A DNA stretch of 64,000 nt, from assembly GCA_934778205.1 (NCBI GenBank), contig CAKVOD010000001.1:124001-188000 (forward strand), read 5' to 3'. How positions within the stretch are numbered: position 1 is the first letter of the stretch; every line of letters starts with the position of its first letter. Source of the DNA: an uncultured Clostridia bacterium (GTDB lineage Bacteria > Bacillota > Clostridia > Christensenellales > UBA1242). The position numbers and the translations under genes were made by a program. Below are positions 52,763 through 60,224 of the stretch, in pieces. The notes below the pieces were generated by a model. The model ran no database searches, was not told the DNA's origin, and was given only the letters and a program-made list of their open reading frames with translations.

Positions 52763-53193
52763 ACATTATCCTTGTTATATTTTGGCTGTGAGTTACCATT
52801 GGGTTGCAGTTCCGCTGTTTTTCTCAGTAGAGATTCCATTGTGTTATAAATTTCTTCATAACTCATATTTTCTATGCCACTGCGCGCGACAATTATGATG
52901 TTCTTTTTGTCGATTTTTAGCTCGTTTTTTGTTATGTCGTGAACACAGGCACGAATGCGACGTTTAACTTTGTTTCGTGTCACAGCATTGCCAATTTTTG
53001 AACTTATGCTAATGCCGTATCTCGTGTAAGCCTTGTACGACTTTGTCACAATAAACGTGATACATCTGCCGTTTTGACGCTTGCCGTTGCGGAACATATA
53101 GTTAAATTCTTTTATCTTTTTTATTCTATACTTCTTGCGGGGATAACCACCTGTTTGGGGACGGCTGTCACCTTTATTTTTTTCGTCTACCAA
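52759..53193 (-). CDS. rnpA: Ribonuclease P protein component
   Basis: 144 residues including an extra polar head of about 20 residues (MVDEKNKGDSRPQTGGYP). The core RIKKIKEFNYMFRNGKRQNG leads to ISISSKIGNAVTRNKVKRRI, the RnpA RNA-binding motif. Protein subunit of the tRNA 5' processing ribozyme. Translationally coupled to yidD. Confidence 0.95.
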   Translation of the reverse strand: MVDEKNKGDSRPQTGGYPRKKYRIKKIKEFNYMFRNGKRQNGRCITFIVTKSYKAYTRYGISISSKIGNAVTRNKVKRRIRACVHDITKNELKIDKKNIIIVARSGIENMSYEEIYNTMESLLRKTAELQPNGNSQPKYNKDNV

Positions 53194-53273
53194 TTTTGAG
53201 CGTTCCTTTTATAAATTTAATAACCCGCATTCTACAAAAAATGCTCACTATATCAAATATAATGAGCAATTGA

Positions 53274-53408
53274 TTATACAGTAAGTTTTGCTCTACCGCG
53301 TGCTCTGCGTCTTTTAAGAACGCGTCTTCCCGCTGTTGTCTTCATTCTTTGACGAAAACCGTGAACTTTATTTCTGTGTTTTTTCTTAGGTTGGTAAGTT
53401 CTCTTCAT
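53274..53408 (-). CDS. rpmH: 50S ribosomal protein L34
   Basis: 44 residues on minus, ATG at 53408 with AAGGAG upstream: [20 protein letters not shown] then [20 protein letters not shown] and KLTV. This is the canonical L34 sequence and length. First gene of the rpmH-rnpA-yidD-yidC-jag operon next to the origin. Confidence 0.98.
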   Translation of the reverse strand: MKRTYQPKKKHRNKVHGFRQRMKTTAGRRVLKRRRARGRAKLTV

Positions 53409-53456
53409 AGTGGCATCTCCTTTCAAGATTTCATCTTATTAGATTTAAGTTCTTAT

Positions 53457-53485
53457 ATTATATACAAAACAAAAAAATTTGTCAA
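53457..53485 (-). promoter_or_regulatory. rpmH promoter
   Basis: Full consensus on minus: TTGACA (53485-53480), a 17-nt spacer, TATAAT (53462-53457). Confidence 0.85.
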
Positions 53486-53570
53486 GCCATTTCTGCATAT
53501 TGACAAAAAAGTTATGAGGGTATAAAGATAATTTATTTCAATTAATAATACTCATCGTTGGATTTTAGTT

Positions 53571-53914
53571 TTATCCATTAATTTGGTCACTAAAGTAAAG
53601 TTATCCACATACATTTTTGTACGCATACTCCAAATTCTTGCTACTTTCCTACATTTTTAAGACGTTATCTCAATTTTTTGTTCCATTTTTAAGAAAGTTA
53701 TCCACAATTGTGGATAACTCAAAAGTCTGCTTTTAAAAAATTGTGGTTTAGTACTTAACTATTTTATGTGGATAACTACACATAATTTATCCACTTTATC
53801 ATAGTTTACAACTAAACAAACTAAAACTTGATTTTAACAAATCGAGTCAACTTTACCTAAGTAATATTGAGTCAAAAAAGCACTTATCCACAAAAGTTCA
53901 CTAAATGTGGATAA
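53571..53914. other. DnaA-box cluster (oriC part 1)
   Basis: Exact boxes TTATCCACA at 53601, 53698 and 53884 (plus), and TGTGGATAA at 53709, 53767 and 53906 (minus). Near matches at 53571 (TTATCCATT) and 53787 (TTATCCACT). The pairs at 53698/53709 and 53884/53906 are inverted. This cluster in the rpmH-dnaN gap is typical of oriC. The stretch 53915-54060 is AT-rich and otherwise empty. Confidence 0.85.
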
Positions 53915-54059
53915 GTGTTTTTGCCATCATAAACAATTTGCAATATATTTTGAGTTGCAAAACACTTTAGTAAAAGCATTACCATTTAAATTTATTTATC
54001 TAAAAAGTCGATATTACCCCCAACTTTAACCATCCCGCCAACACAGTATAAAAACCACT

Positions 54060-54352
54060 AAGCAGCGCAAAACCGTGCCGTCCTCAACAAGAACTAAGGC
54101 GTAGGGATAATAACCACAGCAGCGGGCTTTCCCGCCCACTCAAGAACAAAACCAATAAAAAACATAAAACCATGCCACCTACTCAGTAACTTGCTTGCAC
54201 AAACAATCCCCACAGCAGCGGGCTTTCCCGCCAGCAACAGGGCTATCCCCGCACGAGAGCAAAAAACAGTAGACAGCACAAAACTATGCCGTCGTACCTA
54301 GTCACTTACATGTAGGAAAAGTACCTGCAGCGGTGGCCTATGCCACTATGCG
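54060..54352 (-). repeat. Family A repeats overlapping the end of dnaN
   Basis: Read on minus, the first unit begins with the hairpin GTGGC-ATAG-GCCAC (54346-54333), whose loop holds the dnaN TAG stop. CGCTGCAGGTACTTTTCCTA follows, then two or three further units with GCGGG-AAAG-CCCGC cores. A short insertion CAACAGGGCTATCCCCGC gives an extra core near 54240. Confidence 0.85.
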
Positions 54353-55456
54353 AACTGGAAGAATGAGGAAAAGATAATCATCCCCCTCAAAAGGCTTGAT
54401 TATGCAAGGCGCAATCGGTGTTGTAAAATTGAGCGTAATAAACTCATCATTTACAACCTTCAAGCACTCAATAAAATAACGCGAGTTAAACGCCGTAGTC
54501 AAATCAACGCCGTTCAAAGAAATCGTAACATTTTCGTGAATGTTACCAATCTCACTATTTGATGAAATTGCCAAAGTTTTGTCCTTGATTTCAAACTTTG
54601 CAATGTTGTTTCTCTCCACGCGTGCAAGCAAACTTGTGCGGTCAAGCGCTTCTTCAAGTTGCTTTTTGTTCACGGTCGTAATTGTAGTAAATTCGCCAGA
54701 CGTGATGAGGTTATTATAATTAATAAATTCGCCGTCAAGCAAGCGCGATATAATAACAGCGCCCTCTTGCTCAATCATCACATACTGCTTTTGGAAAAAC
54801 ACTTTGATGCTCTCGTCCTTGTCGTCAATAACTTTAGTTATTTCCGCCAAACTCTTTGCTGGAACAACAAATTTTGCCTCACTTGTTGCGTACAAAATCG
54901 GCTTTTTTGCTATACTCATACGATATCCATCGAGCGCAACAACGTTGACGCTCTTTTCACCCACCTCAAAGAAACACCCCTTAAAAAGTGGTCTTGCGTC
55001 GTCAAGTGAAACAGAAAAAATTGTCTTGTTGATAGCGTCCACAAAATCGTCCTTACTAATCTCAAAATACTGCTCGTTGGAAATCTTTTGTATGTTTGGA
55101 AACTCCTCAGCATTCAAACACTGCATATACCCCACACTGTCAGTATATGCAAGCTTCAGCTGATTATTCTCACTTACCTCAAGCGTAATTTGCTCATTAG
55201 TAAGTTTTCTCACATACTCACTAAAAAATTTTCCAGGAACAACAACCGTTCCTTCAAGCTTGACATCTGCCTTAATCTTGGTTTCAATCATAAGTTCAAG
55301 GTCGGTAGCGCTCAACTTCAAGCAATCGTTTTCAGCGACCAACTTTATCCCCTCCAAAATCGGGTTAGTTGTTCGCGTTGCGGTTGCTTTGATAACTTTC
55401 AAAACTGCATCGGCGAGGTCGAGTCCGTCGCAGATGACTTTCATTTGCGTGTTCAT
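54338..55456 (-). CDS. dnaN: DNA polymerase III beta subunit (sliding clamp)
   Basis: 372 residues, normal length, three clamp domains. The N-terminal MKVICDGLDLADAVLKVIKA and the C-terminal EGDDYLFLILPVR are typical. The usual end after PVR (commonly one to three residues) here is I-V-A and the stop, codons supplied by the family A hairpin. AGGAG precedes the start. Position is unusual: it is on the strand opposite to dnaA and separated from it by 2.3 kb. Confidence 0.96.
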   Translation of the reverse strand: MNTQMKVICDGLDLADAVLKVIKATATRTTNPILEGIKLVAENDCLKLSATDLELMIETKIKADVKLEGTVVVPGKFFSEYVRKLTNEQITLEVSENNQLKLAYTDSVGYMQCLNAEEFPNIQKISNEQYFEISKDDFVDAINKTIFSVSLDDARPLFKGCFFEVGEKSVNVVALDGYRMSIAKKPILYATSEAKFVVPAKSLAEITKVIDDKDESIKVFFQKQYVMIEQEGAVIISRLLDGEFINYNNLITSGEFTTITTVNKKQLEEALDRTSLLARVERNNIAKFEIKDKTLAISSNSEIGNIHENVTISLNGVDLTTAFNSRYFIECLKVVNDEFITLNFTTPIAPCIIKPFEGDDYLFLILPVRIVA

Positions 55457-55477
55457 ACTGTCTCCTAAAGTTACATC

Positions 55478-55506
55478 ATTTTAGCACACTTTAATTTTTC
55501 TGTAAA
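55478..55506 (-). promoter_or_regulatory. dnaN promoter
   Basis: On minus: TTTACA (55506-55501), a 17-nt spacer, TAAAAT (55483-55478) preceded by TGC, giving an extended -10. Confidence 0.65.
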
Positions 55507-55599
55507 GCATTTTTAACACACTTTTTCATTTTTTTTATTTTTTTCTTTTCCACAAATCCACACTTTTTGTGCACACACTTTGCGTACTACATATATAGT

Positions 55600-55725
55600 A
55601 AGTACTTATATTATTATATAATTACTTAATATTAGTACTTACATTATATTAAGTATTACGCGCTTACTTAATTATAGTACTAATATTAATTGATATATGT
55701 ACATAATAAATAGAAAGTACTGAAC
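55600..55725. repeat. AGTACT-rich AT array, left part
   Basis: TAAGTACTTA, TTAGTACTTA, TAGTACTAAT and AAGTACTG lie within 125 bp of nearly pure AT sequence between dnaN and dnaA. It may be a DNA-unwinding region or a protein-binding array. Confidence 0.6.
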
Positions 55726-55814
55726 AAAGAAACAACCACTTAACGAAAAACACATTGACTTTCAAACTTTGGCATTTTGCACAAACAATCTTTGGTATTT
55801 GCAATCTTGCTCAT

Positions 55815-56363
55815 TTATCCACAAATGTTTCTACATTGTGCACAACTTATGTGCGGAATCCCTATTGACACACGGTCTTGCTTTTTTGCAAAGCGTCTCA
55901 TTTGTCGTAGTTACCACAACTACAGCCGCGGGCTATCCAGAAAACAGAGGCTTGTAAAGAAAACAACTGCTTGCTTATCGTAAAAATCTTATTCGACGTA
56001 ATGACTTTGTTTTACTTCGGTCTATTTGCAAATAGTCATTACAGAGTACACGGCTTATTTGCCCACAAAGTCCACTAGAGGTAGTGACTGTACCTGTAGC
56101 AGCGGGCTATCCCGCCAGTATCTGCAGCCGCGGGGCTATCCCCGCAGGAGAAGAATTTTTTGATTTTTTAAATATTATCTTGTATTATTATTGTCTGTGC
56201 AAATGTGGATATCTTTTTCAAAACCACAATATATGGTGTACCTTTCCTCATTTTTGGCACTAACTATACAATATATTGATTAACTTTTTGTGCATATTTT
56301 TGTGCATATCTTCAAATTTTATGCACAATTGTTCAACATTTTGCAAATTTTGCGTGTGGATAA
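55815..56363. other. Sparse DnaA boxes (oriC part 2)
   Basis: Exact boxes TTATCCACA at 55815-55823 and TGTGGATAA at 56355-56363, with a near match TGTGGATAT at 56214. Between them lie pieces of family A repeats (55923-55937, 56088-56150) and AT-rich DNA. Strand bias of the genes on both sides (dnaN leftward, dnaA rightward) puts the point of fork divergence in this gap. Confidence 0.6.
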
Positions 56364-56547
56364 CCCGATTTTGAGGCGCGATTTTTCGAAATTAGATTAA
56401 GTACTTTACGAAATTTGGCAAAAAAAAGTTTTTTTTGTCGATTTTTGAAAATCTTTGCCAAATCGGTTGACTTATTTTTTAAAATCGCTATAATTTAAAA
56501 TTTTGCCATTTTTCTCGCGCTCCCTCTTAGAATTTATTTTTATAAAT

Positions 56548-56890
56548 TCTAGTGGCAGAGGCCACTGCTGGCGGGGGGAGCCCCGCTGCTACAGATTTGA
56601 GTTCCTACAAGCAATTTACTTGTGCGGACGGCAAACCCACACACTTTCTACTCACTCTTATTCTCGGTGGGTGGCAGAGGCCACTGCTGCAGATTTGAGT
56701 TTCTACGCTTTAGTTACTTGCGCGGACGGCATACCGTTACACTGCTTAGTCTTTTTTGTACTCGACGGGGAAAGCACCGTTGCTGTGGGTACTGTCATTA
56801 AGTCGAAATTGTTTTTTACAAAATCTTAAGTATGTGCTCTTGCAAAAGTTTATGTTTTACTGGAAAGCCCTCTGCTGCGGTTATTACTAT
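56548..56890 (+). repeat. Family A repeats in the dnaN-dnaA gap, plus orientation
   Basis: Three to four units with cores AGTGGC-AGAG-GCCACT, GCGGGG-GGAG-CCCCGC, GTGGC-AGAG-GCCAC and CGGGG-AAAG-CACCG. Each of the first ones is followed by TTTGAGTT-CTAC, GCGGACGGC and CTTTCTA blocks. Confidence 0.85.
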
Positions 56891-56929
56891 TACAAATGAG
56901 ACGCTTGGTACAAACTCTATATTCTTATT

Positions 56930-57470
56930 ACTTTCCACATTGTTGGTATTCATACTATTAGTGCTCTAAGTTCTTAGTATTACTTTTATTACTTTATATA
57001 TGTACTTGCTATATTATAAATACTTAAAATATAATCACCTAATATATTGTAAGTACTTACACATAAGTATATAATATATCATAAGTACTTAAATTATTAA
57101 TACTTACTATATAATTAGTACTTAAATTATTAGTACTCACTATATAGTCTGTATTTAAATTAAAAAAAAACTTTCTATGTAAAAAGTACAAAATTTAATA
57201 AGTACATTATATATATTAAGAGTTTATATTAAAAGTACTATTAAGTTATTAAGTACATATATAATAATTTCTTTCTATATTGTCCGTACTTATTTATTAG
57301 TACTTTCTATATTGTCCGTACTTATATATAAATTTTTTTATTTTATTAATTTTATTTATACTAATTATTATTATTACTAAATTAATAATTAGGGTATACA
57401 TATAAATATTTTCTATATATATAGTACTTATAATCACGTGCACGCTAACTAAATATTAAGTACTAAACAT
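56930..57470. repeat. AGTACT-rich AT array, right part
   Basis: About 540 bp of very AT-rich DNA with at least seven AGTACT hexamers, many as (T)AAGTACTTA, plus several AAGTACA variants. A direct repeat CTTTCTATATTGTCCGTACT occurs at 57271 and 57303 (32-bp period). No coding potential. Confidence 0.65.
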
Positions 57471-57499
57471 ATAATAAATGCTACCCCCAAAAAAAAATA

Positions 57500-57724
57500 A
57501 AATTTGTAGTAGTGGGCTATCGCACCGAGAATAAGAGTGAGTAGAAATTGTGTGGGTTTGCCGTCCGCGCAAGAAACTAAAGCGTAGGAACTCAAATCTG
57601 TAGCAGTGGCCTTTGCCACCCGTCGAGAACAAAAGTGGGGGAGAAAGAACATTGGCTCGCCGTCCGCGCAAGTAACTAAAGTGTAGGAACAGTACCTGTA
57701 GCAGCGGGGCTATCCCCGCTTGAC
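57500..57724 (-). repeat. Family A repeats just upstream of dnaA, minus orientation
   Basis: Two and a half units in inverted orientation. The last core, AGCGGGG-CTAT-CCCCGCT (57705-57720), ends on the first base of the dnaA -35 box. Blocks TTTGCCGTCCGCGC, GCGTAGGAACTC and TGTAGCAGTGGCC are the reverse of those in other copies. Confidence 0.85.
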
Positions 57725-57748
57725 TTATCAAGGAAAAGGTGGTATACT
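57720..57748 (+). promoter_or_regulatory. dnaA promoter, no room for a leader
   Basis: TTGACT (57720-57725), a 17-nt spacer, TATACT (57743-57748). The dnaA ATG begins at 57755, six bases after the -10, so a transcript from this promoter would start at or beside the start codon. The alternative is that an upstream promoter exists and AAGGTGG at 57736 serves as a distant RBS. Confidence 0.65.
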
Positions 57749-57754
57749 AAAAGT

Positions 57755-59110
57755 ATGGATAATAAAATTTTGAAAGGTTGGGAAAACGTCCTAACAAGAA
57801 TGGCAACAGATATATCTGCCGTAAGTTTTGATTTGTGGTTAAAACCGCTTGAAGTCATTGATTTGAAAGATAGCGCCATAATTTTAGCAGCGCCAAGCGT
57901 CGTCACAAAAAGCCAAGTACTCAAAAACTTTAAAGACGCGCTTTTGAACGCTATCACCGCCGAATTTGACAACGTCATCGGCTTTGAACTGTTCACGCCA
58001 GAAGAAAAAGAAGAATACTTGAAGTATAACAAGCCGTTTGAGGAAGAAATTCAGCAAGCCTCCACACAAAACACACTGGATAATTTCAACCCGAAATACA
58101 CTTTTGACAACTTTGTCGTCGGGAAAAGCAACCAATTCGTGTACACAGCGTGTAGAGCAGTCGCGGAAAACCCCGCAATGCGATTTAACCCACTGTTCAT
58201 CTATGGTGGCGTCGGACTCGGTAAAACACACTTGTTGCACGCAATCGGCAATTACATAAAAAACAATCTCAAAGACAAAAAAATTGTGTATGTCACGTGC
58301 GAAAATTTTATCAATGACTATGTGTACGCACTCAAGTTTAATTCCTCAAATGACACAATCATCACAAATTTTAGGGAAAAATACCGAAATGTTGATGTCC
58401 TAATGGTAGATGACGTCCAGTTCATTTCCGAAAAGCGCGCTTTGCAGGAAGAATTTTTCCACACATTCAATGACCTTTACCAAAAAAATAAACAAATTAT
58501 CATCAGTTCAGACCGTCCACCGCGTGAAATTTCCGCACTAGAGGACAGACTTAAATCTCGATTCGCTAGCGGTCTAATTCAAGATATACAAAAACCTGAC
58601 CTTGAAACAAGAATCGCGATTTTGGAAAAGAAAGCCACTATTGAAAATTACAACATTGAAAAAGACGCAATCAAGTTTATTGCTGAACGCGTCGACACAA
58701 ACATTCGTGAAATGGAAGGATTTCTTTCGAAGGTAATTTTCTTTAGTTCACTATTGGGCAAAACCCTTGCAACCGTCGATGACGCACAAGAAGCACTCAA
58801 AAATTACCTTGAAACAAATAAAGAATCTTTAAGCACTGACCGTATCATAAACGTCGTATGTGACTATTTCAATGTCACAAAAGATGACCTCATAGGTAAG
58901 AAAAAGACAAAAGAAATTGTTACCGCGCGCCAAATTTGCGTTTACCTCATCACAGAAATGATGGATTTACCGCTCACGACTATTGGCGAAATCTTTGGCG
59001 GGCGCGACCATACAACAATCATTCACTCGCGTGACAAGATTGAGGAAATGGTCAAAAACAAGACTAGTGTCAGCGTTGCTGTCAACGACCTCAAAGCAAT
59101 GCTCGAGTGA
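57755..59110 (+). CDS. dnaA: Chromosomal replication initiator DnaA
   Basis: 451 residues. Domain I is about 1-80, AAA+ domain III about 110-330 with Walker A GGVGLGKTH and Walker B DVLMVDDVQFI. The domain IV signature GGRDHTTIIHSRDKI binds DnaA boxes. ATP-bound DnaA opens the origin. The stop codon TGA lies inside the first family A hairpin stem (59106-59121). dnaN does not follow it. Confidence 0.97.
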   Translation: MDNKILKGWENVLTRMATDISAVSFDLWLKPLEVIDLKDSAIILAAPSVVTKSQVLKNFKDALLNAITAEFDNVIGFELFTPEEKEEYLKYNKPFEEEIQQASTQNTLDNFNPKYTFDNFVVGKSNQFVYTACRAVAENPAMRFNPLFIYGGVGLGKTHLLHAIGNYIKNNLKDKKIVYVTCENFINDYVYALKFNSSNDTIITNFREKYRNVDVLMVDDVQFISEKRALQEEFFHTFNDLYQKNKQIIISSDRPPREISALEDRLKSRFASGLIQDIQKPDLETRIAILEKKATIENYNIEKDAIKFIAERVDTNIREMEGFLSKVIFFSSLLGKTLATVDDAQEALKNYLETNKESLSTDRIINVVCDYFNVTKDDLIGKKKTKEIVTARQICVYLITEMMDLPLTTIGEIFGGRDHTTIIHSRDKIEEMVKNKTSVSVAVNDLKAMLE

Positions 59111-59275
59111 CAAAAGTCACTGTTGCAGATATTTGCGGATACGATTAATCTACTTTGTTGGACGGCAAACCATTGCACTTTCTATGTTCTTAATCACTCG
59201 GTGCGATGGCGCACTGCCACAAGTACTTGCGGGGATAGCCTCGCGACTTCAGGTATGGTTGTGGGCATTTAAGTC
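59106..59275 (+). repeat. Family A repeats at the dnaA stop codon
   Basis: The first hairpin AGTGAC-AAAA-GTCACT (59106-59121) includes the TGA stop at 59108-59110. Then come TGTTGCAGATA, TTGGACGGCAAACC and GCACTTTCTA, followed by a second core GTGCG-ATGG-CGCAC (59200-59213) and a third GCGGGGATAGCCTCGC. The changes on both sides of each stem compensate one another. Confidence 0.85.
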
Positions 59276-59374
59276 ATTTTTCGGAGTAGCAATTTTTACA
59301 CTTTTTATAAACTTGAGTTTTTGGGGCGTGATAAGGCAACACAGAAAAAACACAAAAAATCACTTAAAAACACG

Positions 59375-59408
59375 AAAAAAACGCAATTTTTCGCGTTTTT
59401 TTATTATT
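59375..59408 (+). terminator. Strong terminator downstream of dnaA
   Basis: AAAAAAACGC (59375-59384) pairs with GCGTTTTTTT (59393-59402), then TATTATTTTTT. The remaining bases up to 59515 are AT-rich and empty. Confidence 0.85.
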
Positions 59409-59514
59409 TTTTCAATATTTTTATATTTTTTTAATATTTTTGTTGCAAGTAAAATATTTAGTATTTTGCATTATTATTTACCACAAAATAACTTTTTAAA
59501 TTTAGTTTTCAATA

Positions 59515-59543
59515 TTGACAATTACCATATGTTGGTGTATACT
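59515..59543 (+). promoter_or_regulatory. Promoter of the 165-aa orphan gene
   Basis: TTGACA (59515-59520), a 17-nt spacer, TATACT (59538-59543). The expected leader is only about 11 nt to the ATG at 59561, including AAAGGTG. Confidence 0.75.
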
Positions 59544-59560
59544 AAATAAAGGTGAAAAAA

Positions 59561-60058
59561 ATGGATGCAGTATTAAAAAAAGAAAAAGAAAGAATCATTC
59601 AGCGTGAGATTTTTAAGAAAAAATATAAATTATTTAGTAGTTTAGTTTGCCTTCAAAATCGACGCGTATTTGCAAATTTTAAAAATTCATTTTACGATAT
59701 TGCTACAAATCAAAACATATACGACTTAAAAAATATGAAGCAATATAAAGATGAATCAGCATATTTAGATTTTATTTCAAGTTGTGAACTAAAATATTTT
59801 AATAATGCTCTTGATGAAATTTTGTCATATATTTTCAACTCAACTGATGAAACTTTTTCAGTCGCAAATAAATTACAAGAAATCGGCATTCGTAAAAGGT
59901 TTGACTTTTTAGAAGAATTTGGAATATATCCAGAAAATATAGAAATTGGAAATAATATTAACAAAGTTAAAAAATGTTTTGAGCAACAAAGTTTAAAAAC
60001 TAAAAAATATCATCAATGCAAATTTGTTGAAAAAGATGATGAAATTACTATTAAATAA
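59561..60058 (+). CDS. Uncharacterised 165-aa protein between dnaA and mnmE
   Basis: Unrecognised. Start at the ATG at 59561 after AAAGGTG; a GTG at 59552 is a possible alternative. Mostly helical and strongly charged, with a basic head (MDAVLKKEKERIIQREIFKK) and a Lys-rich tail. AT-richer codon use than its neighbours hints at recent acquisition. It carries its own consensus promoter and terminator. No signal peptide or membrane helix. Confidence 0.7.
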   Translation: MDAVLKKEKERIIQREIFKKKYKLFSSLVCLQNRRVFANFKNSFYDIATNQNIYDLKNMKQYKDESAYLDFISSCELKYFNNALDEILSYIFNSTDETFSVANKLQEIGIRKRFDFLEEFGIYPENIEIGNNINKVKKCFEQQSLKTKKYHQCKFVEKDDEITIK

Positions 60059-60084
60059 GCGTTTCAATTATATTTTTTTACCAT

Positions 60085-60120
60085 AAATGAATTTTTATTA
60101 CAAAAAATTCATTTTTTTAT
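60085..60120 (+). terminator. Hairpin terminator
   Basis: AAATGAATTTTT (60085-60096) pairs with AAAAATTCATTT (60103-60114), then TTTTATT. Confidence 0.8.
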
Positions 60121-60190
60121 TCAACTAAAAATTAATTAAATTTTACATACACACATTACACATAGTCGGTGGCTGGATTAAATATGCTAC

Positions 60191-60219
60191 TTGTTTTTTT
60201 TGGGAAAAAGTGCTATAAT
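60191..60219 (+). promoter_or_regulatory. mnmE promoter, apparently leaderless
   Basis: TTGTTT (60191-60196), a 17-nt spacer, TGC-TATAAT (60214-60219), an extended -10. The mnmE ATG begins at 60225, five bases later, and there is no Shine-Dalgarno sequence. Confidence 0.7.
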
Positions 60220-60224
60220 ATGGT

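Noticed and set aside
56503..56829. Open frame of about 108 codons in the dnaN-dnaA gap
   Set aside because: It consists of family A repeat units read in one frame; similar frames in other copies are all different and none has a ribosome binding site.
57431..57442. ATCACGTGCACG as a parS centromere site
   Set aside because: Only the CACGTG core fits; the flanking TGTTTC and GAAACA halves are absent.
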